The notes: generated from the letters alone by a model not told the origin. Shown: positions 35,311 through 44,508, numbered from the stretch's first letter. The stretch: DNA of 46,363 bases from Pseudomonas syringae (GCF_021605415.1 NZ_WKEQ01000042.1:1-46363), one strand, 5' to 3'. Numbers and translations: made by a program.

Positions 35311-35631
35311 AAGCCCTTGAAACATGTTTTTCAGGGTATTTCGACTGAAAACAGGGGTTTTTCGCGATAAATACTTTGTTACCCCTGATGCGTTGTCACG
35401 CGGGCTACTAGATAATCGCGCGCTGCGGGGATCAGCATTCGTTGATCCATTTTGGCTTAGGTAGAGACTTGTCTGGATCCGATTGGGGAATCATTTTGCC
35501 CCAGCGGAGTCGGAACATTGCTCGCCAACTTGGCAAGGGTGCGCTGAAGGGTCGGTTTGTTTATGCCAAAAACCCTACAGGCACTTCATCTGGCCGTTGG
35601 TTTATTGATCTGTTTTCGGCGAGGGTTGCTC
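35311..35631. other. dtd-opgG intergenic region
   Basis: A 321-bp gap. An imperfect hairpin (TGTTTTTCAG at 35325-35334 with CTGAAAACA at 35345-35353) lies just after dtd and might be a weak terminator. A -10-like GATAAT occurs near 35411, without a clear -35; it would give opgG a leader of about 210 nt. Short open frames in the leader lack ribosome-binding sites. Confidence 0.4.
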
Positions 35632-37461
35632 GTGATTGTTAGTCCCTGTAATGCACCAAAATTATCTGCCAAGCGCTTGCGCAGTGCTCTGGTAGCGGGC
35701 TCCGCGCTGCTCTGCCTGTTCAGTGCCGGCCAGCTGTGGGCATTCAATCTGGATGATGTGTCGGCCAAGGCGAAAGACCTGGCCGGGCAGAAGTACGAAG
35801 CCCCGCGCAGCAATCTGCCGAACGAATTCCGCGACATGAAGTTCGCGGACTATCAAAAAATTCGTTTCCGCACGGAAAAAGCTGAATGGGCCGACCAAAA
35901 GACCCCGTTCAAGCTGTCCTTCTATCATCAGGGCATGCACTTCGACACGCCGGTGAAAATCAACGAAGTCACGGCGAACAGCGTCGAGCAGATCAAATAT
36001 GATCCGACCCGCTTCGATTTCGGCGATGTGAAGTTTGATCCCAAGGCCACCGAACAACTGGGCTATGCCGGTTTCCGTGTCCTGTACCCGATCAACAAGG
36101 CCGACAAGCAAGACGAAATCATGACCATGCTGGGCGCGAGCTACTTCCGCGTCGTCGGCAAGGGTCATACCTATGGTTTGTCCGCCCGTGGCCTGGCCAT
36201 CGACACGGCGCTGCCTTCCGGTGAAGAGTTCCCGCGTTTTACCGAGTTCTGGATTCAGCAGCCGAAGCCGGGCGACAAGCACCTGGTGATCTTCGCACTG
36301 CTGGATTCGCCGCGTGCGACCGGTGCTTATCGTCTGATCCTGCGTCCGGGCAGCGACACCATTGTCGACGTCAAGGCGCGCATGTTCCTACGTGATCGTG
36401 TTGGCAAACTGGGCATCGCTCCGCTGACCAGCATGTTCCTGTTCGGCGCCAACCAGCCGTCGAAAGTGCTCAACTACCGTCGCGAACTGCACGACTCCAG
36501 CGGTCTGTCGATCCATGCCGGCAACGGCGAGTGGATCTGGCGTCCGCTGAATAACCCGAAACACCTGGCCGTAAGCAACTTCAGCGTCGAGAACCCGCGT
36601 GGTTTCGGTCTGCTGCAACGTGGCCGCGACTTCAGCCACTACGAAGACCTCGACGACCGCTACGACAAGCGCCCAAGCGCCTGGATCGAACCGAAAGGCG
36701 AGTGGGGCAAAGGCACCGTTGATCTGGTCGAGATTCCGACCGCCGACGAAACCAACGACAACATCGTTGCGTTCTGGAGCCCGGAAAAACTGCCGGAGCC
36801 AGGCCAGCCGCTGGACTTCGCTTACCGCATGCACTGGACAATCGACGAAGCGGCCCTGCACGCACCGGACAGCGCCTGGGTTAATCAGACCCTGCGTTCC
36901 ACCGGCGACGTCAAGCAGTCCAACCTGATCCGTCAGCCCGACGGCAGCGTGGCTTACCTGATCGACTTCGAAGGCCCGTCGCTGGCGGCACTGCCACCGG
37001 ATGCCGACGTGCGCAGCCAGGTCAGTGTTGGCGACAACGCCGAACTGGTCGAAAACAGCGTGCGCTACAACCCTGAAACCAAGGGCTGGCGTCTGACGCT
37101 GCGGATGAAAATCAAGGATCCGAGCAAGTCGACCGAAATGCGCGCCGCGCTGGCACAGACCGTCGTTCCGGCGGATCTGGCCAAGTCGCCGCTGCCGGCG
37201 TCGAACTCCTCCGTTGCCAAGGCCGATAAAGTCGCCGCCAAGCAGCAGGAGAAGGAAGACAAAGCCGCTGCAGCCGCCGCTGCCGCAGCAGGCGCCAAAC
37301 CGGCCGATGCCAAAACGACTGCAGATGCCAAGGACAAGGCCAGCACCAAAGACGCCAAGCAGCCAGCTGCTGCTGACGCGGTCCCAGCCACACCGGAATC
37401 GGCATCGACTGATGTAGTCCTGACCGAGACCTGGAGCTATCAGTTGCCTGCCGATGAGTAA
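35632..37461 (+). CDS. opgG: Periplasmic glucan biosynthesis protein OpgG (MdoG)
   Basis: Periplasmic protein needed for branching or release of osmoregulated periplasmic glucans. 609 residues from GTG 35632, which has GAGGG upstream; a frame to 35557 exists without support. Signal peptide ends after QLWA-FNLDD. The conserved OpgG/MdoG domain fills residues to about 515 (KFADYQKIRFR, GASYFRVVGKGHTYGLSARG, RRELHDSSGLSIHAGNGEW). Before the final conserved ETWSYQLPADE there is a Lys/Ala-rich stretch of about 65 residues, including a run of nine alanines, absent from the shorter enterobacterial protein. Its last codons overlap the opgH start. Confidence 0.96.
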   Translation: MIVSPCNAPKLSAKRLRSALVAGSALLCLFSAGQLWAFNLDDVSAKAKDLAGQKYEAPRSNLPNEFRDMKFADYQKIRFRTEKAEWADQKTPFKLSFYHQGMHFDTPVKINEVTANSVEQIKYDPTRFDFGDVKFDPKATEQLGYAGFRVLYPINKADKQDEIMTMLGASYFRVVGKGHTYGLSARGLAIDTALPSGEEFPRFTEFWIQQPKPGDKHLVIFALLDSPRATGAYRLILRPGSDTIVDVKARMFLRDRVGKLGIAPLTSMFLFGANQPSKVLNYRRELHDSSGLSIHAGNGEWIWRPLNNPKHLAVSNFSVENPRGFGLLQRGRDFSHYEDLDDRYDKRPSAWIEPKGEWGKGTVDLVEIPTADETNDNIVAFWSPEKLPEPGQPLDFAYRMHWTIDEAALHAPDSAWVNQTLRSTGDVKQSNLIRQPDGSVAYLIDFEGPSLAALPPDADVRSQVSVGDNAELVENSVRYNPETKGWRLTLRMKIKDPSKSTEMRAALAQTVVPADLAKSPLPASNSSVAKADKVAAKQQEKEDKAAAAAAAAAGAKPADAKTTADAKDKASTKDAKQPAAADAVPATPESASTDVVLTETWSYQLPADE

Positions 37462-40024
37462 CTCTCAAGTACAGCCAGAGACGCTTTCCGAGTATCTGGC
37501 GCATCTGCCGATGACCGACGCGCAGCGCGCGGAACTCGCGGGTTGCCAGTCATTCAGCGAGTTGCATGAACGCCTGTCGTCCTCGACGTTCGACGCCCCG
37601 ACCGAGGCCGCCCAGGCTTCGGTGGGCAAGCGCCTGACTTTGAGCACGGCTGAAGAACTGCAGGAAGCGGAAATGCTGGTACTTGACGCCAGCGGTCGGG
37701 TCAGCCTCAAGGCGACCCCGCCCATTCGTCGTACCAAAGTCGTACCGGAGCCGTGGCGCACCAATATTCTGGTGCGTGGCTGGCGCCGTCTGACCGGTCG
37801 TACCAACCCGCCGCAGCCGCCGAAAGACGAGAATGTCTTGCCGGCGGCACGCTGGCGCACGGTCGGCTCGATCCGCCGTCACATTCTATTGGTACTGATG
37901 CTGGGCCAGACCATTGTTGCCGGCTGGTACATGAAAGGCATCATGCCGTATCAAGGCTGGTCGCTGGTCGATCTCGACGAAGTTCTGCATCAGCCAATCC
38001 TGCAAACCGCCACGCAAGTGCTGCCGTACGCGCTGCAAACCAGCATCCTGATTCTTTTCGGGATTTTGTTCTGCTGGGTGTCGGCCGGTTTCTGGACGGC
38101 GCTGATGGGTTTCCTCGAATTGCTCACTGGCCACGACAAATACCGGATCTCCGGTAAAAGCGCTGGCAACGAGCCGATTCCGAAAGACGCCCGCACCGCG
38201 CTGGTGATGCCAATCTGCAACGAAGACGTACCTCGGGTGTTCGCCGGTTTGCGCGCAACCTTCGAGTCGGTCGCCGCGACCGGTGATCTGGATCGTTTCG
38301 ACTTCTTCGTCCTCAGCGACAGTAACGACGCCGATATCTGCGTGGCCGAGCAACAGGCCTGGCTGGATGTCTGCCGCGAAGCCAAGGGGTTCGGCAAGAT
38401 CTTTTACCGCCGTCGTCGTCGTCGTGTGAAGCGCAAGAGCGGCAACCTCGACGACTTCTGCCGTCGTTGGGGCGGTGACTATAAGTACATGGTCGTTCTC
38501 GACGCCGACTCGGTCATGAGCGGCGAGTGCCTGACCAGTCTGGTACGCCTGATGGAAGCCACGCCGGACGCCGGGATCATCCAGACCGCGCCGCGTGCTT
38601 CGGGCATGGACACGCTGTATGCGCGCATGCAGCAGTTCGCCACCCGCGTGTACGGTCCGCTGTTCACCGCCGGTCTGCACTTCTGGCAGTTGGGCGAATC
38701 CCACTACTGGGGCCACAACGCGATCATCCGCATGAAGCCGTTCATCGAGCACTGCGCCCTGGCGCCGTTGCCGGGAACAGGTGCGTTCGCAGGTCCCATC
38801 CTGTCTCACGACTTCGTCGAAGCCGCGCTGATGCGCCGTGCCGGCTGGGGCGTGTGGATTGCTTATGACTTGCCGGGCAGCTATGAAGAATTGCCGCCCA
38901 ACCTGCTCGACGAACTCAAGCGTGACCGTCGCTGGTGCCACGGCAACCTGATGAACTTCCGGCTGTTCCTGGTCAAAGGCATGCACCCGGTACACCGCGC
39001 GGTATTCCTGACGGGCGTAATGTCGTACCTGTCGGCGCCTTTGTGGTTCTTCTTCCTGGTGTTATCCACGGCGCTGCTGGCGGTGAACACGCTGATGGAG
39101 CCGCAATACTTCCTCGAACCCCGCCAGCTCTATCCGCTGTGGCCACAATGGCACCCGGACAAAGCGATTGCGCTGTTCTCGACGACCATCGTGCTGCTGT
39201 TCCTGCCGAAGCTGCTGAGCATCATCCTGATCTGGGCCAAGGGCGCGAAAGAGTTTGGCGGCAAGTTCAAAGTGACGCTGTCGATGCTCCTGGAGATGCT
39301 GTTCTCCATGTTGCTGGCGCCGGTGCGGATGATTTTTCACACGCGTTTCGTGCTCGCCGCGTTCCTCGGCTGGGCCGCGACCTGGAACTCGCCGCAACGT
39401 GACGACGACTCCACGCCATGGAGCGAGGCGGTCAAACGCCACGGTCCGCAGACACTGCTGGGCTTCTTTTGGGCGCTGCTGGTGATCTGGCTGAACCCGA
39501 GCTTTCTGTGGTGGCTGGTGCCGATCGTCGGTTCGTTGATGCTGTCGATTCCGGTGTCGGTGATTTCCAGCCGCGTTGGCCTGGGCCTCAAGTCCCGAGA
39601 CGAGAGCCTGTTCCTGATTCCCGAGGAATACAATCCGCCGCAAGCGTTGCTCGCGACCGATCAGTACACCCACGAGAACCGTTATCACGCACTCAACGAC
39701 GGCTTCATTCGCGCCGTGGTCGACCCGCAGCAGAACGCCCTGGCGTGCTCGCTGGCGACGTCCCGTCACGGTCAGGCCGAACCGATCGAATGGCTGCGCC
39801 AGGAACGCGTGCGCCACGCGATCAAGGTCGGCCCGGCCGGGCTGAGCAACCATGATCGCCTGCAATTGCTTAGCGACCCGGTGGCCCTGGCACGTCTGCA
39901 CGAGCAAGTGTGGAGCGAAGGCCATGCCGAATGGCTGGATGCGTGGCGGGCGTCGGTGAAGGCCGATCCGCATGCACCGTTGCTGCCGTTGCAGCCTGTG
40001 GGCATGCAGGTGCAACCGGCCTGA
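37454..40024 (+). CDS. opgH: Glucans biosynthesis glucosyltransferase OpgH (MdoH)
   Basis: Inner-membrane family-2 glycosyltransferase that builds the beta-1,2-glucan backbone from UDP-glucose. 856 residues: cytoplasmic N-terminus, TM pair (ILLVLMLGQTIVAGWYM; ILILFGILFCWVSAGFW), catalytic domain with FFVLSDSNDADI, MVVLDADSVMSG, LSHDFVEAALMRRAGWGVWI and the product-binding RDRRWCHGN (QxxRW-type), then several C-terminal membrane helices. The ATG overlaps the end of opgG by 8 nt. A strong terminator follows. Confidence 0.97.
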   Translation: MSNSQVQPETLSEYLAHLPMTDAQRAELAGCQSFSELHERLSSSTFDAPTEAAQASVGKRLTLSTAEELQEAEMLVLDASGRVSLKATPPIRRTKVVPEPWRTNILVRGWRRLTGRTNPPQPPKDENVLPAARWRTVGSIRRHILLVLMLGQTIVAGWYMKGIMPYQGWSLVDLDEVLHQPILQTATQVLPYALQTSILILFGILFCWVSAGFWTALMGFLELLTGHDKYRISGKSAGNEPIPKDARTALVMPICNEDVPRVFAGLRATFESVAATGDLDRFDFFVLSDSNDADICVAEQQAWLDVCREAKGFGKIFYRRRRRRVKRKSGNLDDFCRRWGGDYKYMVVLDADSVMSGECLTSLVRLMEATPDAGIIQTAPRASGMDTLYARMQQFATRVYGPLFTAGLHFWQLGESHYWGHNAIIRMKPFIEHCALAPLPGTGAFAGPILSHDFVEAALMRRAGWGVWIAYDLPGSYEELPPNLLDELKRDRRWCHGNLMNFRLFLVKGMHPVHRAVFLTGVMSYLSAPLWFFFLVLSTALLAVNTLMEPQYFLEPRQLYPLWPQWHPDKAIALFSTTIVLLFLPKLLSIILIWAKGAKEFGGKFKVTLSMLLEMLFSMLLAPVRMIFHTRFVLAAFLGWAATWNSPQRDDDSTPWSEAVKRHGPQTLLGFFWALLVIWLNPSFLWWLVPIVGSLMLSIPVSVISSRVGLGLKSRDESLFLIPEEYNPPQALLATDQYTHENRYHALNDGFIRAVVDPQQNALACSLATSRHGQAEPIEWLRQERVRHAIKVGPAGLSNHDRLQLLSDPVALARLHEQVWSEGHAEWLDAWRASVKADPHAPLLPLQPVGMQVQPA

Positions 40025-40025
40025 T

Positions 40026-40057
40026 AAAAAACCCCGCTGAAGAGCGGGGTTTTTTTG
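40026..40057 (+). terminator. Terminator after opgH
   Basis: Stem ACCCCGCT / AGCGGGGT with a GAAG loop (40031-40050), preceded by A and followed by seven T. Probably active in both directions, also for the converging chemoreceptor gene further on. Confidence 0.95.
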
Positions 40058-40095
40058 CAGCTTGAAAAAGCCCTCATCCTGGCCCTTCCGGGCGC

Positions 40096-40188
40096 CATCG
40101 CTGGCACGCCAGCGCCCACAGAATATGTGTCGATCTCAAATGCTGTGATCGGCCCCAATCACTCTGCAAACTGGCTTCCCAGCGATGG
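40096..40188. repeat. Decayed REP doublet
   Basis: Left arm 40096-40121 (CATCGCTGGCACGCCAGCGC and on) and right arm 40165-40188 (TGCAAACTGGCTTCCCAGCG and on) keep the REP order but carry several substitutions that break the inner palindromes. An old copy compared with the perfect ones elsewhere. Confidence 0.65.
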
Positions 40189-40230
40189 CATCACCTCGGT
40201 TCCGAGCGAGCCGAGGGTCTGCGCATCGAT

Positions 40231-42147
40231 TTAAACCTTGAAACGTCCCACCAGCATTTGCAGGTGCGTACCCAGGCGCGCCAGCTCTACGCTGGACGCC
40301 GCTGTCTCTTCGCTCGCCGCCGAGGTCTGATCCGACACATCCCGCACGTTCAGCACGCTGCGGTTGATCTCTTCCGCCACGGCGCTCTGTTGTTCGGCCG
40401 CTGCGGCGATCTGCTGGTTCATCGCCTGAATGGCCGAAACGGTGCGGGTGATGCTTTCCAGCGAGCCGCCGGCACGACGGGTCAGTTCGACGCTGCTGTC
40501 GGTCAGGGTGCGGCTGTTGTCCATGATCGTTGCCACTTGCTGGGTGCCGTTTTGCAGGCCGACGATCAGCTCTTCGATCTCTTCGGTGGACTTCTGCGTA
40601 CGCTGCGCGAGGCTGCGCACTTCATCGGCAACCACCGCAAACCCACGACCGGCCTCACCGGCACGGGCTGCCTCAATGGCGGCGTTGAGGGCCAGCAGGT
40701 TGGTCTGTTGGGCCACGGACTTGATCACGTCGAGGACACTGCCGATCTTGTCGCTTTCGCGCTTCAGCTCGCTCATGGCTTCGGTGGAGTGACCGACTTC
40801 AGCCGCCAGACGCTCGATCTGCGCGATGGCCTCACCGACGACTTTGTCCCCCTCGCGGGCCTGTTGGTCGGCGGCGACAGCGGCTTCCGAAGCCTCTTCG
40901 GCGTTGCGCGCGACTTCCTGCACCGTCGCGGCCATTTCGTTCATGGCGGTCGCCACCTGATCGGTCTCGATTTTCTGATTATTGACTCCGGCGCTGGTCT
41001 GCTCGGTGACGGCGGACAACTCCTCCGCAGCGCTGGCGATTTGCGTGACGCCCTCGCTGATGCCACCGATCAAGGTGCGCAGGCCTTGGGTCATGCTCTG
41101 CATCGAGCGTTGCAGTTGACCCAATTCGTCGCGGCGCTCGGACACCAGGTTGTGAGTCAGGTCGCCGGCGGCGACGCGCTCGGCGACGTTCAGGGTCTGG
41201 TTCAGCGGAATAATGATCTGACGGGTGATGACCCATGCGGCAAAGAGGCCGATCACAATCGCCAGCAGCGAGGCCAGCAACAGTAGGTTTTTCGCACGAG
41301 CCACGTCGCTGTCACGCACGATGGTTTGCGACTGCGTGAGCTTGCGGCTGACGTCGATCAGAATATCGCCCTGGGCGGTCATGTTGTTGAGGGCTTTGGC
41401 GTTGACGAGCTGAGAATCGCGGAACTGACTGACAGCGGCACGGTAGGCCTTGAGCGATTCAGCGGCCTGTTGCAGGTTGGCGATGTGCTCCTCGGGCAGT
41501 CGGGACGGCAGGCTGTCGAGGATTTTCAGCGCGGCTTCGATAGCATCAAGCGCCGGTTGCTCGGCATCTGCCCTGCCGCTGTAGGTGTAACCGCGAACCT
41601 GGTAGCGCGCTTGCTGCAACGCTTTGCTCAGGTCGATCACGCTGTTGAACTGGGCAACGCTGTCGCCTTGCAGCATGGATTTCTCGACGTCGGCGACCTT
41701 GGCCACAGCGTTGTCGGCGGTGGCGCCAAGCTTGCTGCGAGCGTCTTCGCGCTGCACGGTCGCTTGGGTCATGTCACCGAAAGCACGTTTGTACTCGGCG
41801 ACGGCGGCCAGTTGCTGGTCGATCTTCGCGATGTCGGCAGGTTGCTCGATCATGCCGCGTGCGGTTTGCAGGCCGCTGTCGAGTTTGCCCAGCCATTCGT
41901 TCACCGCGCCCGGACCTTGTTCGCCACGGCGCATCTCATAAGCCACGCGGGCCAGACGCAAATCCTTGGTCATTTCGGCGAGGCTGGAAATGTAGCCCAG
42001 CTTGTCGCCACGGCTCATCACGCCGGTCAGGCCCGTCCAGCCGGTGAAGGCGATCAACAGGGTCAGGAGCAGCACCAGGCCGAAACCGATCCCCAGCTTG
42101 CGCTTGACGCTAACGTTTCCAAGACACTCGGCTAACCAACGGTACAT
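40231..42147 (-). CDS. Methyl-accepting chemotaxis protein with HBM-type helical sensor
   Basis: 638 residues from ATG 42147 (MYRWLAECLGNVSVKRKLGI), with GGGAG upstream. TM1 is at about 17-40, an all-helical periplasmic sensor at 41-285, TM2 at 287-307, then HAMP and a signalling domain with the tip QQTNLLALNAAIEAARAGE. Sensor length of about 245 residues and the two similar four-helix parts (LRLARVAYEMRRGEQ in the first, LQQARYQVRGYTYSG in the second) fit the helical bimodular (HBM) family, whose known members sense organic acids or amines. No ligand is assigned. It lies 145 bp after rsmE on the same strand, but probably has its own promoter. Confidence 0.92.
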   Translation of the reverse strand: MYRWLAECLGNVSVKRKLGIGFGLVLLLTLLIAFTGWTGLTGVMSRGDKLGYISSLAEMTKDLRLARVAYEMRRGEQGPGAVNEWLGKLDSGLQTARGMIEQPADIAKIDQQLAAVAEYKRAFGDMTQATVQREDARSKLGATADNAVAKVADVEKSMLQGDSVAQFNSVIDLSKALQQARYQVRGYTYSGRADAEQPALDAIEAALKILDSLPSRLPEEHIANLQQAAESLKAYRAAVSQFRDSQLVNAKALNNMTAQGDILIDVSRKLTQSQTIVRDSDVARAKNLLLLASLLAIVIGLFAAWVITRQIIIPLNQTLNVAERVAAGDLTHNLVSERRDELGQLQRSMQSMTQGLRTLIGGISEGVTQIASAAEELSAVTEQTSAGVNNQKIETDQVATAMNEMAATVQEVARNAEEASEAAVAADQQAREGDKVVGEAIAQIERLAAEVGHSTEAMSELKRESDKIGSVLDVIKSVAQQTNLLALNAAIEAARAGEAGRGFAVVADEVRSLAQRTQKSTEEIEELIVGLQNGTQQVATIMDNSRTLTDSSVELTRRAGGSLESITRTVSAIQAMNQQIAAAAEQQSAVAEEINRSVLNVRDVSDQTSAASEETAASSVELARLGTHLQMLVGRFKV

Positions 42148-42292
42148 GCGGGAGACTCCCTTCCTGATCACAACTGAATTGGACTTATGGGAGCTGTATC
42201 GGCGCGCTGCGACGCTTCTGAAGCGAGTCGGCGAACTGTCAGACAAAAGGCGCCCAGGTAGGAGCTACCGCAGGCAGGCAAGAGATGGCGTA

Positions 42293-43000
42293 TCAGAACA
42301 GGCGCGCGAGGAGGGCGGTGACGGCGGTTTCGACGCGCAGGATGCGCTCGCCCAGTTGCACTGGTTGCAGACCGGACTTGCCCAGCAGATCGATCTCGTA
42401 AGGAATCCAGCCGCCCTCGGGTCCGATCGCCAGGGTCACCGGTTCGCTCAATGCACGCGGGCAGGGCGGGAAATGACCAGGGTGGCCGACGAGGCCGAGG
42501 GTGCCATCACTGATGGCTGGCAGGCGATCTTCGACGAAGGGCTTGAAGCGTTTCTCGATGATGATTTCCGGCAGCACCGTGTCGCGGGCCTGTTCGAGGC
42601 CGAGGATCAGTTGCTCGCGGATCGCTTGCGGTTCGAGGAACGGCGTCTGCCAGAAGCTTTTTTCGACGCGGTAGCTGTTGACCAGAATCACTCGTGGCAC
42701 GCCCATGGTCGCCACGGTCTGGAACACCCGACGGAGCATTTTCGGCCGGGGCAGCGCGAGCACCAGAGTCAACGGCAGCTTGGCCGGTGGCGACTGATCG
42801 AGCACGACCTTCAACTCGGCTTCGCCCGCGTCCAGACGCAACACTTCGGCCGAACCCATGAGCCCGCCGATGCGCCCGACCCGCAAGCTGTCGCCGACTT
42901 CCGAACGGTGGACTTCCTGCATGTGGGTCAGGCGCCGGTCACGCAGGACGACGCGGTCGGCCGCAATAAAATCGGCTTCTTCGAGCAGCAGCAGGTTCAT
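42293..43000 (-). CDS. rsmE: 16S rRNA (uracil-1498-N3)-methyltransferase
   Basis: Methylates U1498 of 16S rRNA in the assembled 30S subunit. 235 residues with an N-terminal PUA-like part and a SPOUT-type methyltransferase domain: TLAIGPEGGWIPYE and LGERILRVETAVTALLARL are the knotted SAM-binding region. The start overlaps the tatC stop (ATGA), so its translation is coupled to tatC. Confidence 0.96.
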   Translation of the reverse strand: MNLLLLEEADFIAADRVVLRDRRLTHMQEVHRSEVGDSLRVGRIGGLMGSAEVLRLDAGEAELKVVLDQSPPAKLPLTLVLALPRPKMLRRVFQTVATMGVPRVILVNSYRVEKSFWQTPFLEPQAIREQLILGLEQARDTVLPEIIIEKRFKPFVEDRLPAISDGTLGLVGHPGHFPPCPRALSEPVTLAIGPEGGWIPYEIDLLGKSGLQPVQLGERILRVETAVTALLARLF

Positions 43001-43791
43001 GGCTGGGTCGCTGGCGGCTGGTCGTTGTGGTCGTCGACGGTTTCGTCCGGGCGCTCGCGCTTGCTGACGAGGGCGCCGAACAGAATGCCGATTTCAAACA
43101 GCATCCACATCGGAACGGCCAGCAGGGTCTGGGAGAAAATGTCCGGCGGCGTCAGGATCATGCCGACCACGAAGCAGCCGATGATCACGTACGGACGAAT
43201 TTTCTTCAGATATTTGACGTCGACCACGCCAATCCACACCAGCAGCACCACGGCCACCGGGATTTCGAACGCCACGCCGAACGCGAAAAACAGCGTCATG
43301 ACGAAATCGAGGTAGCTGGCGATGTCGGTCATCATTTCGACGCCGGCCGGGGTGGCGGCGGCGAAGAATTTGAAGATCAACGGGAACACAAAGTAATAGG
43401 CGAATGCCATGCCGGTGTAGAACAGCAGGATGCTGGAAACCAGCAATGGCACCGCGACACGCTTCTCATGCTTGTACAGGCCCGGCGCGATGAAGCCCCA
43501 GATTTGATGCAGGATCACCGGTATTGCCAGGAACAGCGACACCATCATCGTGAGTTTCAACGGCGTCAGGAACGGTGACGACACGTCGGTGGCGATCATC
43601 GTTGCGCCGACCGGCAGGTACTGGCGCAACGGCGTCGAGACGAACGTGTAGATCTGCTGGGTGAAAGCGAACAGCCCGGCGAAGATGATGAAGATCGCCG
43701 CCACGCAACGCAGCAGGCGGGTGCGCAACTCGGTGAGGTGCGAAACCAGCGGCATGTGCTGGTCGTTTTCGGGGAGGCTAGGGCCTGTCAT
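42997..43791 (-). CDS. tatC: Sec-independent protein translocase subunit TatC
   Basis: Multi-spanning receptor of the twin-arginine export pathway that, with TatB, binds RR signal peptides of folded substrates. 264 residues, six membrane helices; conserved PENDQHMPLVSHLTELRTRL and FGVAFEIPV are visible. The first four codons (Met-Thr-Gly-Pro) and the ribosome-binding AGGA lie inside the 265-bp palindromic element, and the conserved part begins only at about Pro7. The next ATG (residue 13) has no ribosome-binding site, so the element-borne start is most likely used. In most Pseudomonas the tatB-tatC distance is very short; here it is about 255 bp. Confidence 0.95.
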   Translation of the reverse strand: MTGPSLPENDQHMPLVSHLTELRTRLLRCVAAIFIIFAGLFAFTQQIYTFVSTPLRQYLPVGATMIATDVSSPFLTPLKLTMMVSLFLAIPVILHQIWGFIAPGLYKHEKRVAVPLLVSSILLFYTGMAFAYYFVFPLIFKFFAAATPAGVEMMTDIASYLDFVMTLFFAFGVAFEIPVAVVLLVWIGVVDVKYLKKIRPYVIIGCFVVGMILTPPDIFSQTLLAVPMWMLFEIGILFGALVSKRERPDETVDDHNDQPPATQP

Positions 43792-44044
43792 CGGTCATTT
43801 CCTGTGTCGCGCCGGCCCGTATTTGCGCAGGGCAAGGCGCGAGGCGCGTAGTTTGGCGTATCAAATAAGCGACGAGTAACGCAGCCCTGCGCAAATACGG
43901 GCCGGCCCTTCGGGTTGTGCCTGAAAGCGGGCCAGGCTGCGTTGTAGTCCTTGAAAAGGGAGCAAACATTTCCTGCGACCTACGCCTTGCCTGGCCCGCT
44001 TTCAGGCGACAACGCGGCACAGGAAATGACCGATGACAGGCCCT
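43780..44044. repeat. 265-bp nested palindromic element between tatB and tatC
   Basis: Outer arms 43780-43811 and 44013-44044 are 32-bp inverted repeats with one mismatch (AGGGCCTGTCATCGGTCATT and on). Inside are two independent hairpins: 43811-43833 with 43884-43906 (23 bp perfect, GCCGGCCCGTATTTGCGCAG and on) and 43914-43937 with 43989-44012 (18 bp perfect plus a bulged extension, CCTGAAAGCGGGCCAGGC). Together they form a three-way-junction, cloverleaf-like fold. It has no coding capacity, ends 2 bp before the tatB stop, and includes the tatC start. No target duplication is seen. It looks like a non-autonomous mobile (MITE-like) or other dispersed intergenic repeat; related copies in Pseudomonas are likely but not checked. 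Confidence 0.9.
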
Positions 44045-44046
44045 TG

Positions 44047-44508
44047 TCATGGGGCTCGCGGCGGCAATGTAGGGTCGTGAGGGGCCGGTGCCGTCGGCGC
44101 GGCGGTCGGGGCTATGTGTTCAACCGAGGTTTCTGCTGTGGCTGGCGCGGCTTCTGTCGGCGCTGCAACGGATGCGGGCGCCGATGTCGCCGGCACTACT
44201 GGAGTTGTCGGAGCCTGAATCGTCTGCTCCCCGACATGCTCGACCGGTGCAGGCTCTTGCTGAACCGGCGAAAATATTTTCCGCGCCTCCTGCTCCAGCG
44301 AAAGAATGTGTTCGTTGTGCAGTTGCCGACGGATCTCGTCGGCACCGATTTCACGTTCAACTTCCTGTTTGATCGCGTTGAAGCTGCGCTTTAGTCGTCC
44401 GACCCAGAGGCCAGCGGTGCGCGCAGCGCCCGGCAGACGCTCGGGGCCCAGCACCAGCAGGGCAACGAGGCCGACGAGCAGCAGTTCAGAGAAGCTGATA
44501 CCAAACAT
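44047..44508 (-). CDS. tatB: Sec-independent protein translocase subunit TatB
   Basis: Single-span partner of TatC in substrate recognition. 153 residues: MFGISFSELLLVGLVALLVL is the N-out helix with the conserved Glu, followed by GPERLP, an amphipathic helix (AARTAGLWVGRLKRSFNAIK), a charged helix to about residue 80 and a long Pro/Ala-rich tail. Starts 11 bp after tatA. Confidence 0.95.
   Translation of the reverse strand: MFGISFSELLLVGLVALLVLGPERLPGAARTAGLWVGRLKRSFNAIKQEVEREIGADEIRRQLHNEHILSLEQEARKIFSPVQQEPAPVEHVGEQTIQAPTTPVVPATSAPASVAAPTEAAPATAETSVEHIAPTAAPTAPAPHDPTLPPRAP

Noticed and set aside
37270..37300. Alanine-codon run in opgG as an expanding repeat
   Set aside because: The codons are mixed (GCT, GCA, GCC), so it is not a slippage-prone pure repeat.
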